In this document: one piece after another, positions 7,187 to 17,403 of the stretch
How positions within the stretch are numbered: the stretch's first letter is position 1
Layout: every line of letters starts with the position of its first letter
The notes under the pieces: generated by a model
Databases searched by the model: none
What the model was told of the DNA's origin: nothing
The model's input: the letters and a program-made list of their open reading frames with translations, nothing else
Assembly: GCA_015061145.1 (NCBI GenBank)
Contig: SUXD01000024.1
Coordinates: 1-37,653, forward strand
Direction: 5' to 3'
DNA: 37,653 nt
Source: Bacteroidales bacterium
GTDB taxonomy: Bacteria > Bacteroidota > Bacteroidia > Bacteroidales > Paludibacteraceae
Translations under genes and position numbers: made by a program

Positions 7187-7888
7187 ATGCTCAAAAAAAC
7201 CGCATTGTTGTTGACCGCCTCTCTCTTTTGGTGCGGCGTGTCTTTTGCGCAGGAGGAGGCTCCTGCTGAGAAAGAGAGTGTTTTCCATAAGGTGGAAGGC
7301 TGGTACGAGGAGAATATGAACTATGCCACAATCGCAACACTGATGGCCGTGGAAAGCTCGTTCATCCCATTCCCCTCGGAGGTGGTGATACCGCCAGCAG
7401 CCTATATTGCCAGTAAACCAGATAGTCACTTGAATATATTTCTTGTGGTGCTGTTTGGAACTTTGGGTGCACTGGTGGGCGCTTTGTTCAATTATTTCTT
7501 GTCGCTTTCGCTGGGCAGACTTATCGTTTATCGGTTTGCTGACAGTCGCATAGGGCGTTTGTGCCTTTTGAGCAGTGAAAAAGTGAAACGCGCCGAAGAC
7601 TATTTCAACGAACACGGAAAAGTGTCTACTTTTGTCGGGCGTCTCATTCCGGCTATTCGCCAGTTGATTTCGATTCCTGCAGGTTTGGCGAAGATGAATA
7701 TACTCTCGTTTTGCGTCTATACCTTAATGGGTGCGCTGGTGTGGAACTCTGTGCTGGCTTTGCTGGGCTATCTGGCTCAAGGGCAGCAGGATTTGATAGA
7801 TCGATACAGCCATGAACTTTCGGTGGTTATACTGGGTGTGTTGGCTTTGGCATTGTTGTATTTTGTATGGAAAAAGATAAGGAAGTGA
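7187..7888 (+). CDS. DedA family membrane protein with N-terminal signal-like extension
   Basis: A 233-residue inner-membrane protein of the DedA/VTT family; characterised members flip polyprenyl phosphates or phospholipids across the membrane. Motifs seen are ESSFIPFPSEVVIPPAAY (re-entrant loop with acidic residues) and FVGRLIPAIRQLISIPAG, the conserved R-containing segment. Several hydrophobic helices and a basic C-terminus (VWKKIRK) are present. Start ATG 7187 gives MLKKTALLLTASLFWCGVSF, a cleavable signal peptide ending near FAQ. An earlier ATG at 7169 lies inside the terminator hairpin tail and is less likely. The 3' end overlaps the next gene by 22 bases, suggesting translational coupling. 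The DedA core after the signal peptide is of normal length. Confidence 0.88.
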   Translation: MLKKTALLLTASLFWCGVSFAQEEAPAEKESVFHKVEGWYEENMNYATIATLMAVESSFIPFPSEVVIPPAAYIASKPDSHLNIFLVVLFGTLGALVGALFNYFLSLSLGRLIVYRFADSRIGRLCLLSSEKVKRAEDYFNEHGKVSTFVGRLIPAIRQLISIPAGLAKMNILSFCVYTLMGALVWNSVLALLGYLAQGQQDLIDRYSHELSVVILGVLALALLYFVWKKIRK

Positions 7889-9348
7889 CTTCGTTTCGGA
7901 AATTGATGTGGACCTATCTGGTGCTGGGATGCTTGCTGGCGTTTCAGTTCTTGCTGTCGTGCCGCGATGACAAGTTTTCGTCAAGCCCTTCCGATACGCT
8001 TTCTTTTTCGCAAGACACGCTGCGTTTCGATACGGTGTTCACGAACGTGGGTTCGGCAACGGGCAAAGTTATGGTGTACAACAGGCACGACGATCATCTG
8101 AAAATATCTTCCATTCGTTTGAACGGCGGAGTGGAATCTCCTTTTCGCATCAATGTGGATGGCGTGTCGAATACGGAGTTCTCTGATGTCGAGATTTTCC
8201 GCAAGGACAGTTTGTTCGTCTTTGTAGAGGTGACGATTGACCCGAATGATGAAAACACGCCTTTTCTTGTTCGCGACACCATTTCGTTTCTGACGAATAC
8301 GGTGAAACAGCAAGTGATATTAGAAGCGTACGGACAGAATGCAGTGGTTTTGCGCAACAGTACGATTGACAGCGAAACTACGCTCACTCCTGAAAAACCT
8401 TACCTTATTTACGGAACTTGTTGTGTGAAAGAAGGCGCTTGTCTGAAAATTTCGCCGGGATGTCGCCTGTATTTTCACAAGGATGCCGGCATAGATGTGT
8501 ATGGCTCGATGGAAGTGAACGGCACGGCAGACCAACCGGTGTTGTTCCGTGGCGACCGATTGGACAAGTTCCTGAAAGATTATAAATACGATGATTTGCC
8601 TGGATTGTGGAATGGCATCCGTTTCTTTTCCGATGGCCATCTTTATGTCAGAAATGCAATTGTCAGAAACGGAAAAACGGCAATCTTGGCAAAAGGCACG
8701 GCGCTGAAATACGCTTCGTTGGAGTTTGAAAATGTTAAAATCATGAATTTTGACAGTTGTGGCATCTGTGCAAAAAATGCAAGTTTGACGATTGTCAATT
8801 CATTGATTGCAGACTGCAAGCGTCATGCGTTGTCGCAAGTGGGCGGAGAATTGAACGTTGAACAGACCACTATAGCCAATTATTTTGTGAATCTGGCATC
8901 GACAGAAACTCGTACGGGGGCTTCCGTTGCGTTGGCCAATTATGATTATAACGAAAATTATGAGTTGGAGAATGTTCCATTGTCTAAAGCCGATTTTGTG
9001 AATTGTGTGATTTATGGCTCATATAAAGACGAAATAGCTTTGCGTAAATCGGACGATGAGACGGTGGCGTTTAATTTCCGTTTTGTGTCATCGCTACTGA
9101 AAACGGAAGAGCGTGCAGATGATGCTAATTTTGTGCAGGTGATTTATGACGCGCCCGATTTCGTGAGCGTGAAATTTCCGCACGACTATCATTTGAACGG
9201 CGAGTCGCCTGCCCGCGATGCGGTAGTGACTGATGCTGCTGTATCTCAAAATTATATGTACGACCTTGACGGGAATAACCGTTTGCAAGATGGGAAACCG
9301 GATTTGGGCGCATACGAGTATCAGTTGAATACGGATGAAGAGGAGTAA
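7867..9348 (+). CDS. Surface or periplasmic lipoprotein with right-handed beta-helix domain
   Basis: A 493-residue lipoprotein. A hydrophobic stretch ends in the lipobox LLSC (Cys about residue 32), followed by RDD, an acidic start resembling a Bacteroidetes surface-export signal. Residues about 45-150 look like an Ig-like domain (FDTVFTNVGSATGKVMVYN). From about 170 to 470 the protein has short beta-strand turns with scattered Asn/Gly, as in parallel beta-helix proteins (DVYGSMEVNGTADQPVLF, ILAKGTALKYASLEFENV). The end, DGKPDLGAYEYQ, is typical of this lipoprotein group. No catalytic residues are evident. It overlaps dedA (22 bases) and the nuclease-fold gene (14 bases), so all are in one operon. 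The function is unknown. Confidence 0.8.
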   Translation: MEKDKEVTSFRKLMWTYLVLGCLLAFQFLLSCRDDKFSSSPSDTLSFSQDTLRFDTVFTNVGSATGKVMVYNRHDDHLKISSIRLNGGVESPFRINVDGVSNTEFSDVEIFRKDSLFVFVEVTIDPNDENTPFLVRDTISFLTNTVKQQVILEAYGQNAVVLRNSTIDSETTLTPEKPYLIYGTCCVKEGACLKISPGCRLYFHKDAGIDVYGSMEVNGTADQPVLFRGDRLDKFLKDYKYDDLPGLWNGIRFFSDGHLYVRNAIVRNGKTAILAKGTALKYASLEFENVKIMNFDSCGICAKNASLTIVNSLIADCKRHALSQVGGELNVEQTTIANYFVNLASTETRTGASVALANYDYNENYELENVPLSKADFVNCVIYGSYKDEIALRKSDDETVAFNFRFVSSLLKTEERADDANFVQVIYDAPDFVSVKFPHDYHLNGESPARDAVVTDAAVSQNYMYDLDGNNRLQDGKPDLGAYEYQLNTDEEE

Positions 9349-10369
9349 ATTTGTCATATTGTTGTCGTTTTTGTTTGCGCTTAATGTGCAAGCAAAAGAG
9401 AAAACAGATTGCTTCAGGGTGGTGGAATACAATGTCGAGAACTTGTTTGATGTTGAGAATGACACGCTGACGCTGGATGACGATTTCACGCCCGAAGGCG
9501 AATATCATTGGACTTATTTTCGTTATAGAACGAAGTTGAATAACATCGCGAAAACGATAATAGCCATTGGAGAAGGGACGCCGCCGGCATTGGTGGGCTT
9601 GTGTGAGATTGAAAACCGAAAAGTGCTGGAGGATCTTGTACAGAAATCGCCGTTAGGGAAATACAATTACCGTATATTGCATCAAGAATCGCCCGATGCG
9701 CGCGGTGTTGATGCGGCATTGCTTTATCAGCCCGACTTGTTTCGTGTGATATCTGCGGATTTTATAACGGTAAGCACCGATGAGGTGAAGACTACGCGCG
9801 ACATTCTTTTTGCCCGCGGCATAGTGCCAACAGGCGATACGCTCCATGTCTTTATGAATCATTGGCCGTCGAGGCGTGGCGGTGAAGTGGCATCGGAAAA
9901 AAACAGATGCTATGCGGCTTCGCTTGTGCGCGAGAAAGTGGACAGCATATTCAGGGCTACAGACATGCCGTATATTCTTATAATGGGTGATTTCAACGAT
10001 TATCCAGATAACAAAAGCATTACGGAAGTGCTGTTGGCGAATCCGGTGCCGAAGGATATGTGCTGTCCGCGTGAATTGTATAATCTTTTCAGACAATTTC
10101 AAGAAGATGGCTGTATGGGCACATATAAGTTTCAGAGCGAATGGAATGTGCTCGACCAGATGATAGTGTCCGGCGTTTTTATGCGCAGCGAGACTTTTGC
10201 CATTAGAGGCGAACACGACGCACATATCTTTTGCCCGCCGTTTTTATGTGTCGATGGCAAGACCGGCAGCGAATCGTCGCCGTTTCGCACCTATGGAGGT
10301 ACGATGTACAAGGGTGGTTTCAGTGACCATTTTCCGATATATACAGACTTTTATATACAGAAAAAATGA
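9335..10369 (+). CDS. Secreted endonuclease/exonuclease/phosphatase family enzyme
   Basis: A 344-residue protein with a signal peptide (KFVILLSFLFALNVQA). The mature part is an EEP-fold metal-dependent hydrolase. It shows EYNVENLFD (metal-binding Asn/Glu region), GLCEIENRKVLEDL (Glu metal ligand), NHWPSRRGG (catalytic His), MGDFNDYPDNKS (Asp/Asn pair) and the C-terminal SDHFPI with the catalytic Asp-His. All key residues are present, so an active periplasmic or extracellular nuclease or phosphodiesterase is likely; the substrate is not determined. It overlaps the upstream lipoprotein gene by 14 bases and the downstream amidase by four, so the three are coupled. Confidence 0.88.
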   Translation: MKRSKFVILLSFLFALNVQAKEKTDCFRVVEYNVENLFDVENDTLTLDDDFTPEGEYHWTYFRYRTKLNNIAKTIIAIGEGTPPALVGLCEIENRKVLEDLVQKSPLGKYNYRILHQESPDARGVDAALLYQPDLFRVISADFITVSTDEVKTTRDILFARGIVPTGDTLHVFMNHWPSRRGGEVASEKNRCYAASLVREKVDSIFRATDMPYILIMGDFNDYPDNKSITEVLLANPVPKDMCCPRELYNLFRQFQEDGCMGTYKFQSEWNVLDQMIVSGVFMRSETFAIRGEHDAHIFCPPFLCVDGKTGSESSPFRTYGGTMYKGGFSDHFPIYTDFYIQKK

Positions 10370-11235
10370 AAAGGATAAAGTTTTTCTTCATATTGCTTTG
10401 TGTGCCGCTGATGCTTTCGGCGCAGGCTTTTCTGCCCGATTCGATGGTGGTGTGCACCGATGAAGACAAAGCCATATTTGACGATTATGTGCAGAAATTC
10501 CTGCCTTGTCGCGATTCTTCGATGAACTGGCTGATGCTGCATACAGGGTTCTATTTCCTGGGGACTCCCTATGTGAGCTACACGCTCGAAGTGACGGATA
10601 CGGAAAAACTGATAGTGAATCTGCGACAATTGGACTGCACAACTTTCACCGAAACATGTCTGGCGTTGGCGCGTACCATTAAAAACGACTGTGGACCGAC
10701 CTTTGACGCCTACATTTGCGAATTGACCAAGATTCGATATCGTTATGGTTTGCTTGAAGATTACACCTCTCGTCTGCATTATTTCACTGATTGGATTCAC
10801 AATAATAATGACATGGATATTGTCAGGGACTTGACGGTAGAGCTTGGCGGAATTCCTTATCCGATGTATGTGAATACCATGACGCGTCTGCGCAACAAGT
10901 ATGTACATCTGAAGGATAATGATGATTTTTGCGCGCGAATAGACACGATAGAAAAAGAAATTTCGGCACGCGAACATTTTTATATACCCAAAAACCGCAT
11001 CGATTCGGTGGGAGTGAAAGAGGGCGATATTGTAGCGATGACCATCAGCGGGAAAGGGCTTGACATTATGCACATGGGCATTGCGGTGATAAAAGAAGAC
11101 AGACTGTACTTTATGCACGCATCTTCGGTAGGAAAAGAAGTGATGATAACACTTGTTCCGTTTTATGACTATCTTTGTGGCATAAAGTCGTGCACAGGGT
11201 GTATGGTGTTGCGGCCATTGCCGCCAGAAGAATAG
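10366..11235 (+). CDS. DUF1460 NlpC/P60-like N-acetylmuramoyl-L-alanine amidase
   Basis: A 289-residue exported protein (signal peptide FFFILLCVPLMLSAQ). The DUF1460 domain belongs to the NlpC/P60 cysteine peptidase superfamily, and characterised Bacteroides members cleave the bond between N-acetylmuramic acid and L-alanine in cell-wall fragments. The probable nucleophile is Cys91 in LRQLDCTTFTE. The catalytic His is probably His236 in DIMHMGIAV, preceded by VKEGDIVAMT. The domain appears complete. ATG at 10366 overlaps the stop of the preceding gene (four-base ATGA). A role in periplasmic peptidoglycan recycling is likely. LutA-like and YhcC-like genes follow closely. Confidence 0.85.
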   Translation: MKRIKFFFILLCVPLMLSAQAFLPDSMVVCTDEDKAIFDDYVQKFLPCRDSSMNWLMLHTGFYFLGTPYVSYTLEVTDTEKLIVNLRQLDCTTFTETCLALARTIKNDCGPTFDAYICELTKIRYRYGLLEDYTSRLHYFTDWIHNNNDMDIVRDLTVELGGIPYPMYVNTMTRLRNKYVHLKDNDDFCARIDTIEKEISAREHFYIPKNRIDSVGVKEGDIVAMTISGKGLDIMHMGIAVIKEDRLYFMHASSVGKEVMITLVPFYDYLCGIKSCTGCMVLRPLPPEE

Positions 11236-11258
11236 ATAATTATTTATTAATGTAAGAT

Positions 11259-11978
11259 ATGGAAATTAATTTGTTTGTGCCTTGTTTTATTGATCAGTTG
11301 TATCCCGAAACTGCGTTTAATACCATAAAGATATTGGAAAAGGCGGGATGCAAGGTGCATTATAACCCTAATCAGACTTGTTGCGGACAACCTGCTTTCA
11401 ATACTGGTTATTGGGACGAATCGCGAAAGTTGGCGAATAAATTCTTAAAAGACTTTGAGGGCAATCGGTTGATTGTTTCGCCTTCGGCGTCGTGTGTTGG
11501 ATTCATCAAAAACAATTACAAAAAACTGTTTAAGGATGATGCCGAAAAATTGGATGAATGCGAAAGGGTATCTGGACTCGCATACGAATTGACAGACTTC
11601 CTCGTGAATGTTCTGAATGTCGAGTCGTTGGGCGCAAAATTCCCGCATAAAGTCACATTCCATGATTCTTGTTCCGCATTGCGCGAATACGGCATAAAGG
11701 AAGAACCGCGCAAATTGCTTTCGAATGTAGAAGGGTTGGAACTTATTGAGATGGAAGAGTCGGAAACCTGTTGCGGTTTTGGCGGAACATTCTCGGTTAA
11801 AAACACTTCTATATCTTCGGCTATGGTAGAGAAGAAAGTGGAGAATGCTATCGCTTCTGGAGCGGAATTTATCGTTTCCACCGAGGCTTCATGCTTGATG
11901 AATATCAACGGCTATTGCAAAAAGCACAAATTGCCGATAAAAGGTATCCATCTGGCTGACATATTGGTTAATTTCTGA
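11259..11978 (+). CDS. lutA: (Fe-S)-binding CCG-domain protein, LutA/YkgE family
   Basis: A 239-residue cytoplasmic protein with two cysteine-rich CCG domains of the heterodisulfide reductase type. The first has PCFIDQLYPE and TCCGQPAFNTG (about residue 45). The second has FHDSCSALREYG and ETCCGFGGTFSVK (about 170), ending with the EASCLMN motif. LutA forms a lactate dehydrogenase complex with LutB and LutC that oxidises L-lactate, but neither partner gene is adjacent, so the physiological reaction is less certain. The gene starts 23 bases after the amidase and shares an ATGA overlap with the radical SAM gene. Confidence 0.85.
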   Translation: MEINLFVPCFIDQLYPETAFNTIKILEKAGCKVHYNPNQTCCGQPAFNTGYWDESRKLANKFLKDFEGNRLIVSPSASCVGFIKNNYKKLFKDDAEKLDECERVSGLAYELTDFLVNVLNVESLGAKFPHKVTFHDSCSALREYGIKEEPRKLLSNVEGLELIEMEESETCCGFGGTFSVKNTSISSAMVEKKVENAIASGAEFIVSTEASCLMNINGYCKKHKLPIKGIHLADILVNF

Positions 11979-12904
11979 TGAATCGTTACTGCGATTACAA
12001 TTCTATACTGAAAAATCGTTTTGGCGAACGGGTGCAGAAAATCCTCGTAAATGCTGGATTTTCGTGCCCTAATCGCGACGGAACAAAAGGTGTGGGCGGT
12101 TGCACTTATTGCAATAATCGCACCTTTTCTCCTGATTATTGTCAGCCTCATTACAACCTAACAGAGCAGATTGAAAAAGGAATCGCTTTTTTTTCGCATA
12201 AGTATCAGTCGCAGAAATATTTGGTGTATTTTCAATCGTACACTAATACATACGCTCCCTTGTCGCACTTGGTGCAGCTCTACGAGGAAGCGCTTGCATT
12301 CCCCAATGTGGCTGGAATTGTAGTCGGCACGCGCCCCGATTGTGTGAGTGCGGCGTTGCTGGACTATTTCGCAGAATTGGCGCAGAAAAAATATGTTATG
12401 TTGGAGTATGGCGTGGAGTCCACTTCTGATGAAACATTGAGAAGAATCAACCGTGGTCATGATTTTTATGTGGCGCGTGAAGCGATAACAGAAACTGCGC
12501 AAAGGGGTATTCTAGTTGGGGCGCATCTCATATTGGGGCTTCCCGGTGAATCGCGTGAGCAAATGCTCCGTCATGCCGAAGTGTTGTCCGATTTGCCGCT
12601 TACCATGCTCAAGCTGCATCAATTGCAGATAGTGCATGGCGCAGCCATGGAAAAGCAGTTTGCAGAAAATCCGCAGGAATTTCATATTTTCTCGCTGGAC
12701 GAATACATCGATTTGTGTGTCGATTTCCTAGAACGCCTCAATCCTGAAATTGCCGTCGAGCGCTTTGTGTCGCAGTCGCCCAAGGAGTGGCTGGTGCAAC
12801 CGGAGTGGGGTGTGAAAAATTTTGAGTTTTTGGATAAATTGAAAAAGCGACTTCGTGAACGAGACACTTGGCAGGGAAAACTTACAAAAAGAGCCGAAAT
12901 GTAA
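11978..12904 (+). CDS. Radical SAM protein, TIGR01212/YhcC family
   Basis: A 308-residue cytoplasmic protein. The radical SAM cluster-binding cysteines are Cys30, Cys42 and Cys45 in GFSCPNRDGTKGVGGCTYCN. This CX11CX2C spacing is characteristic of the YhcC/TIGR01212 group rather than the standard CX3CX2C. Other motifs are YFQSYTNTYAP, GTRPDCVS, EYGVESTSDETLRRINRG and HLILGLPGESREQM. The reaction is not established for the family. Its ATG overlaps the stop of the LutA-like gene by one base (ATGA context), and it is the last gene of the run, ending in a bidirectional terminator. Confidence 0.9.
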   Translation: MNRYCDYNSILKNRFGERVQKILVNAGFSCPNRDGTKGVGGCTYCNNRTFSPDYCQPHYNLTEQIEKGIAFFSHKYQSQKYLVYFQSYTNTYAPLSHLVQLYEEALAFPNVAGIVVGTRPDCVSAALLDYFAELAQKKYVMLEYGVESTSDETLRRINRGHDFYVAREAITETAQRGILVGAHLILGLPGESREQMLRHAEVLSDLPLTMLKLHQLQIVHGAAMEKQFAENPQEFHIFSLDEYIDLCVDFLERLNPEIAVERFVSQSPKEWLVQPEWGVKNFEFLDKLKKRLRERDTWQGKLTKRAEM

Positions 12905-12919
12905 TATTTCGGCTCTTTT
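12886..12919 (+). terminator. Bidirectional terminator between convergent genes
   Basis: GAGCCGAAAT (12891-12900) pairs with ATTTCGGCTC (12906-12915), flanked by A5 and T4. It spans the stop codon of the YhcC-like gene and can serve both it and the converging ABC-F gene. Confidence 0.8.
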
Positions 12920-12941
12920 GCGTTTTGTGATAATTAAATCC

Positions 12942-14576
<1,635 letters not shown>

Positions 14577-14586
14577 TTATGAACCG

Positions 14587-14594
14587 CAAAGGTA
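14587..14594 (-). promoter_or_regulatory. -7 element of the ABC-F gene
   Basis: On the minus strand this reads TACCTTTG, an exact TAnnTTTG match, 28 bases before the ATG. No clear TTTG is seen at the -33 position. Confidence 0.5.
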
Positions 14595-14639
14595 GTGAAT
14601 AATTTTGAATTATGAATGATAATCAGTTGCAAGAAACAA

Positions 14640-14716
14640 GACTTTGACACTGACTTTGACGCTTGACATAATTTTCAAATCGTCAAATTTTCAAATTTTC
14701 AAATCAGAAATTAGAA
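14640..14716. repeat. Low-complexity intergenic repeat tract, copy A
   Basis: The tract is built of short phrases: several variants of ACTTTGAC/GACTTTGAC, then repeated TTTTCAAAT units. Similar phrases recur at 20508-20615 and 37095-37255, always between genes. There is no open frame. It may be a replication-slippage product or a member of a dispersed family. Confidence 0.5.
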
Positions 14717-14751
14717 ACTCATTCGAAAAAAGATACTTTTCGCATCTTTTT

Positions 14752-14782
14752 TTTGTGAAATGTCGTTGTTGTATTATCTTTG
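14752..14782 (+). promoter_or_regulatory. tRNA-Ala promoter
   Basis: TTTG (14752-14755), 19 bases, TATCTTTG (14775-14782). The element ends ten bases before the mature tRNA, so the primary transcript begins almost at its 5' end. Confidence 0.7.
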
Positions 14783-14792
14783 CCATTGCAAA

Positions 14793-14866
14793 GGGGCATT
14801 AGCTCATCTGGCTAGAGCGCAACACTGGCAGTGTTGAGGTGAGCGGTTCGAGTCCGCTATGCTCCA
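14793..14866 (+). tRNA. tRNA-Ala, anticodon GGC
   Basis: The 74-base cloverleaf is complete. The acceptor GGGGCAT pairs with ATGCTCC and includes the G3-U70 wobble that identifies alanine tRNAs. The D stem is GCTC/GAGC, and the anticodon stem CAACA/TGTTG holds loop CTGGCAG (anticodon GGC, reading GCC/GCU). The T stem is AGCGG/CCGCT with loop TTCGAGT, and the discriminator is A. The CCA end is not encoded. A terminator follows directly. Confidence 0.96.
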
Positions 14867-14871
14867 CGGAA

Positions 14872-14894
14872 AAGGCGGTTTTAACCGCCTTTTT
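14872..14894 (+). terminator. tRNA-Ala terminator
   Basis: AAGGCGG (14872-14878) pairs with CCGCCTT (14885-14891), followed by a U run to 14894. It starts six bases after the tRNA. Confidence 0.8.
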
Positions 14895-14997
14895 AATTTT
14901 CGGGCGCATTGCTTGCGCGCTTGTACGTCTTGTTTGACCTTGCATTTTTTATTTTTGGCTGAATTACTTTATTTGTTGAAGAATAGTTGTAAAATAG

Positions 14998-15028
14998 TTG
15001 CAAAATACAATTATATGCATTATGTTTG
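14998..15028 (+). promoter_or_regulatory. Promoter of the C10 protease gene
   Basis: TTG (14998-15000), 20 bases, TATGTTTG (15021-15028), an exact TAnnTTTG. The predicted leader before ATG 15091 is about 55 bases. Confidence 0.55.
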
Positions 15029-15090
15029 TATGAGTGATTATGAAAAATGCCTTGTTCCTAGGTCTGAAAGTATAATATAGTACTTTGGTT

Positions 15091-17250
15091 ATGAAACACT
15101 TTTTTATTCTTCTGCTGGCCATATTGATAGAGGCAAGTACGGTTTTTGCGCAAACGGTTGTGTATTCCTCCGGTAAAGTGTCTGTCGTTCAGGATGCTCA
15201 AGGATGGCGGATTTTGCAGGGAGAAGATGTCGTCGCTCATGGCGATGGCATATTGGATATGACCAATCTGCCGCCGGCATTCATGTCATTTGTCAATTTT
15301 TATGCGCAGACAGAATCTGTAAAAGTGAAAAAGTCGCAATACGCTTGTGCTGATGATGCGCCAGTCTATGGTCCATTGTTGCGTACAGCGTGGGACCAAA
15401 TTGCACCTTACAACAACGAATGTCCTATGGTGGATGGCGAAAGGGCTTTGGCAGGTTGCACCTCAATATCGTCTACGCAGGTGATGAATTACTACGGATA
15501 TTGTCCTCCGCTTGTCTTGAGCGGAACGGGCGCTTCGACTGAAGGAGTGGTGTCGTCACCTTATTTTTCGGATATCTCGGCCACAGAAACGGGTTCGACA
15601 TACAGTTACAGTTTTTCGTTTGTCCCCGATTTCGCCAAGATAAATTCAGATGTTGATTTCATGGCCAAATTTATTTTTGGGGTTGCTCTTGCGCAAAAGG
15701 CCGATTTCGGTCCGAACGGCACCGGAACAAATCTCGGCGAGCAGATTCGTCGCTTGGAGGATACGTTCGGATATAACGTGTCTGCCAAAGATATATCATC
15801 GTTGACCGACGAAATGGTGATTGATGCCATGGAAAAATGCCGCCCGGTGATATTGAGCGGACGGACGGCTGCCAACGGCGGACACTCATTTATCATCGAC
15901 GGATACAATGGCAGCGAGTTTCATGTGGATTACGGATGGGGTGGCCGTGGTAACGGTTGGTTCACCGTGACCAACTATCCTTACAGCAACGTTATTGTTG
16001 TTGCTTATCCCGACGATGATCACGCTACCTGTATGCGCCCTTCACCTCAGTATCTGCACATTACAGGCGATGGCGTTGATATGCAGATAGAAATGGTTCA
16101 GTATGACGATAATGCGCTGAAATTCAAGCAAAAAGATGTTGTGAATCTCCCTGCAGGCGAGTATGCCTTCTGTTTCGAATATGCCGACGGTTCAACTCTT
16201 GCGCCGTATTCTGATACGACTATCGTGCTGCGCAAAGAATTTGAAAAAGTGGGACGATTTGTTACCGATCTTGCAAGTTTTTCTTTGTCAGACAGTTATA
16301 ATCTTGATTTTTTCTTGTTTGCCAACGATGGCAGCGTGAAGATAGTGTGTACCGATTATGAAATGACGATCTCAGGGCAGGTGCTCGACTGCGACGAAAA
16401 TCCGCTGGCAGGCGCTATGGTGACAACTGCCGATGCCATGCCTGAAATAACAGTGACCTCTAGTATTGATGCGGATTCATGGAATGGCAGATATATGCCG
16501 TCTGCTGGAAATTACTATGATATAGCAAGTTTTGTGGCAGAACAGAACTATCTGGCCAAATTTGAAGTGAAAGGATGGGTTGTCGGTTCACCAGGACTGA
16601 TAGACATTGTAGTGATGAGCGACACACGGAAAATTCTTTGGCAGACTGTTGCCGATGCGTCGCAGCTGGTGAATAACGGCTGGACTGTGTTCCAGTTGGA
16701 TGAAATTCTGCCTTTGGAAGTGGGCAAAACTTATACCATATCTTTCATGAATGAAACGTTCGAAAATGGCAATTACTACGTCTATTATGTGGATGACGAC
16801 GGCCATGCGCTGTATCGTGTGTGGACCTGTGACGACTATTTTGTGCGCACCGATGCAGATGGCGCCTATTCGCTCATGAAAGAGAAAAGATGGTCGGGAA
16901 CGCTCTATGCCTACTACGCCGACAAGGATTTCAACACATGGACATTCGTGAATCTGGACAATAACCGTTCTGATGCCGATTTCGTGGAGAATGGCGATGA
17001 TGAGACTTACGAAGGCGAAACAACCACGGCTGTCGTCGAAACTGAGTCACCCGATGTTCGTGTATGGACAAAGGGACGCTGCGTGATAGTGGAAAATGCG
17101 CTGTCAGAAATCGTGGTTTTCGATGCGCAGGGCGCTATGGTGCGCAAGGCAGCGCCAAAGGGCGCACATACTGCTATAGCCGTGCCCGCCGCTGGATTGT
17201 ATATCGTGCGCACCGGCGATTTTGCCGAAAAGGTGATGGTGTTGCGTTGA
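15091..17250 (+). CDS. Secreted C10 family cysteine protease (streptopain/interpain-like) with T9SS-type C-terminus
   Basis: A 719-residue exported protease. The signal peptide is FFILLLAILIEASTVFA, cleaved near residue 20. A propeptide of about 70 residues follows. The C10 catalytic domain spans about residues 90-330: nucleophile Cys123 in ALAGCTSISSTQVMNYY, catalytic His265 in NGGHSFIIDGY, and the following HVDYGWGGRGNGWF loop with the conserved Trp/Gly. The middle region (about 330-640) looks like beta-sandwich domains. The last 65 residues, ending GLYIVRTGDFAEKVMVLR, match a T9SS sorting domain, so the enzyme is probably delivered to the cell surface by type IX secretion. ATG 15091 is preferred over the TTG two codons earlier. 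Similar enzymes degrade host proteins; that role is inference. Confidence 0.9.
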   Translation: MKHFFILLLAILIEASTVFAQTVVYSSGKVSVVQDAQGWRILQGEDVVAHGDGILDMTNLPPAFMSFVNFYAQTESVKVKKSQYACADDAPVYGPLLRTAWDQIAPYNNECPMVDGERALAGCTSISSTQVMNYYGYCPPLVLSGTGASTEGVVSSPYFSDISATETGSTYSYSFSFVPDFAKINSDVDFMAKFIFGVALAQKADFGPNGTGTNLGEQIRRLEDTFGYNVSAKDISSLTDEMVIDAMEKCRPVILSGRTAANGGHSFIIDGYNGSEFHVDYGWGGRGNGWFTVTNYPYSNVIVVAYPDDDHATCMRPSPQYLHITGDGVDMQIEMVQYDDNALKFKQKDVVNLPAGEYAFCFEYADGSTLAPYSDTTIVLRKEFEKVGRFVTDLASFSLSDSYNLDFFLFANDGSVKIVCTDYEMTISGQVLDCDENPLAGAMVTTADAMPEITVTSSIDADSWNGRYMPSAGNYYDIASFVAEQNYLAKFEVKGWVVGSPGLIDIVVMSDTRKILWQTVADASQLVNNGWTVFQLDEILPLEVGKTYTISFMNETFENGNYYVYYVDDDGHALYRVWTCDDYFVRTDADGAYSLMKEKRWSGTLYAYYADKDFNTWTFVNLDNNRSDADFVENGDDETYEGETTTAVVETESPDVRVWTKGRCVIVENALSEIVVFDAQGAMVRKAAPKGAHTAIAVPAAGLYIVRTGDFAEKVMVLR

Positions 17251-17305
17251 TAGAATGTATCAGAATTCCAATTAGGCATTTAATGTTATGAATGCAGAGG
17301 AACGC

Positions 17306-17336
17306 TTTGTATTTTGATTTCTATGTTATATATTTG
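17306..17336 (+). promoter_or_regulatory. Promoter of the first FISUMP lipoprotein gene
   Basis: TTTG (17306-17309), 19 bases, TATATTTG (17329-17336). The predicted leader is about 60 bases and contains the inverted repeat at 17349-17369. Confidence 0.65.
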
Positions 17337-17348
17337 TATTTACAAATG

Positions 17349-17369
17349 TTGCAAATGTAATATTTGCAA
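17349..17369. promoter_or_regulatory. Inverted repeat in the lipoprotein gene leader (possible operator)
   Basis: TTGCAAAT (17349-17356), five-base spacer, ATTTGCAA (17362-17369): perfect 8-base arms. It lies just downstream of the predicted transcription start, a position suited to a dimeric repressor or a weak RNA hairpin. Confidence 0.4.
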
Positions 17370-17403
17370 ATGAAATAATATTTATAACTTAATAAACAAT
17401 ACA

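Noticed and set aside
15085-15090. TTG start two codons before the C10 protease ATG
   Set aside because: It is possible, but it adds only Met-Val to a signal peptide that already begins well at ATG 15091.
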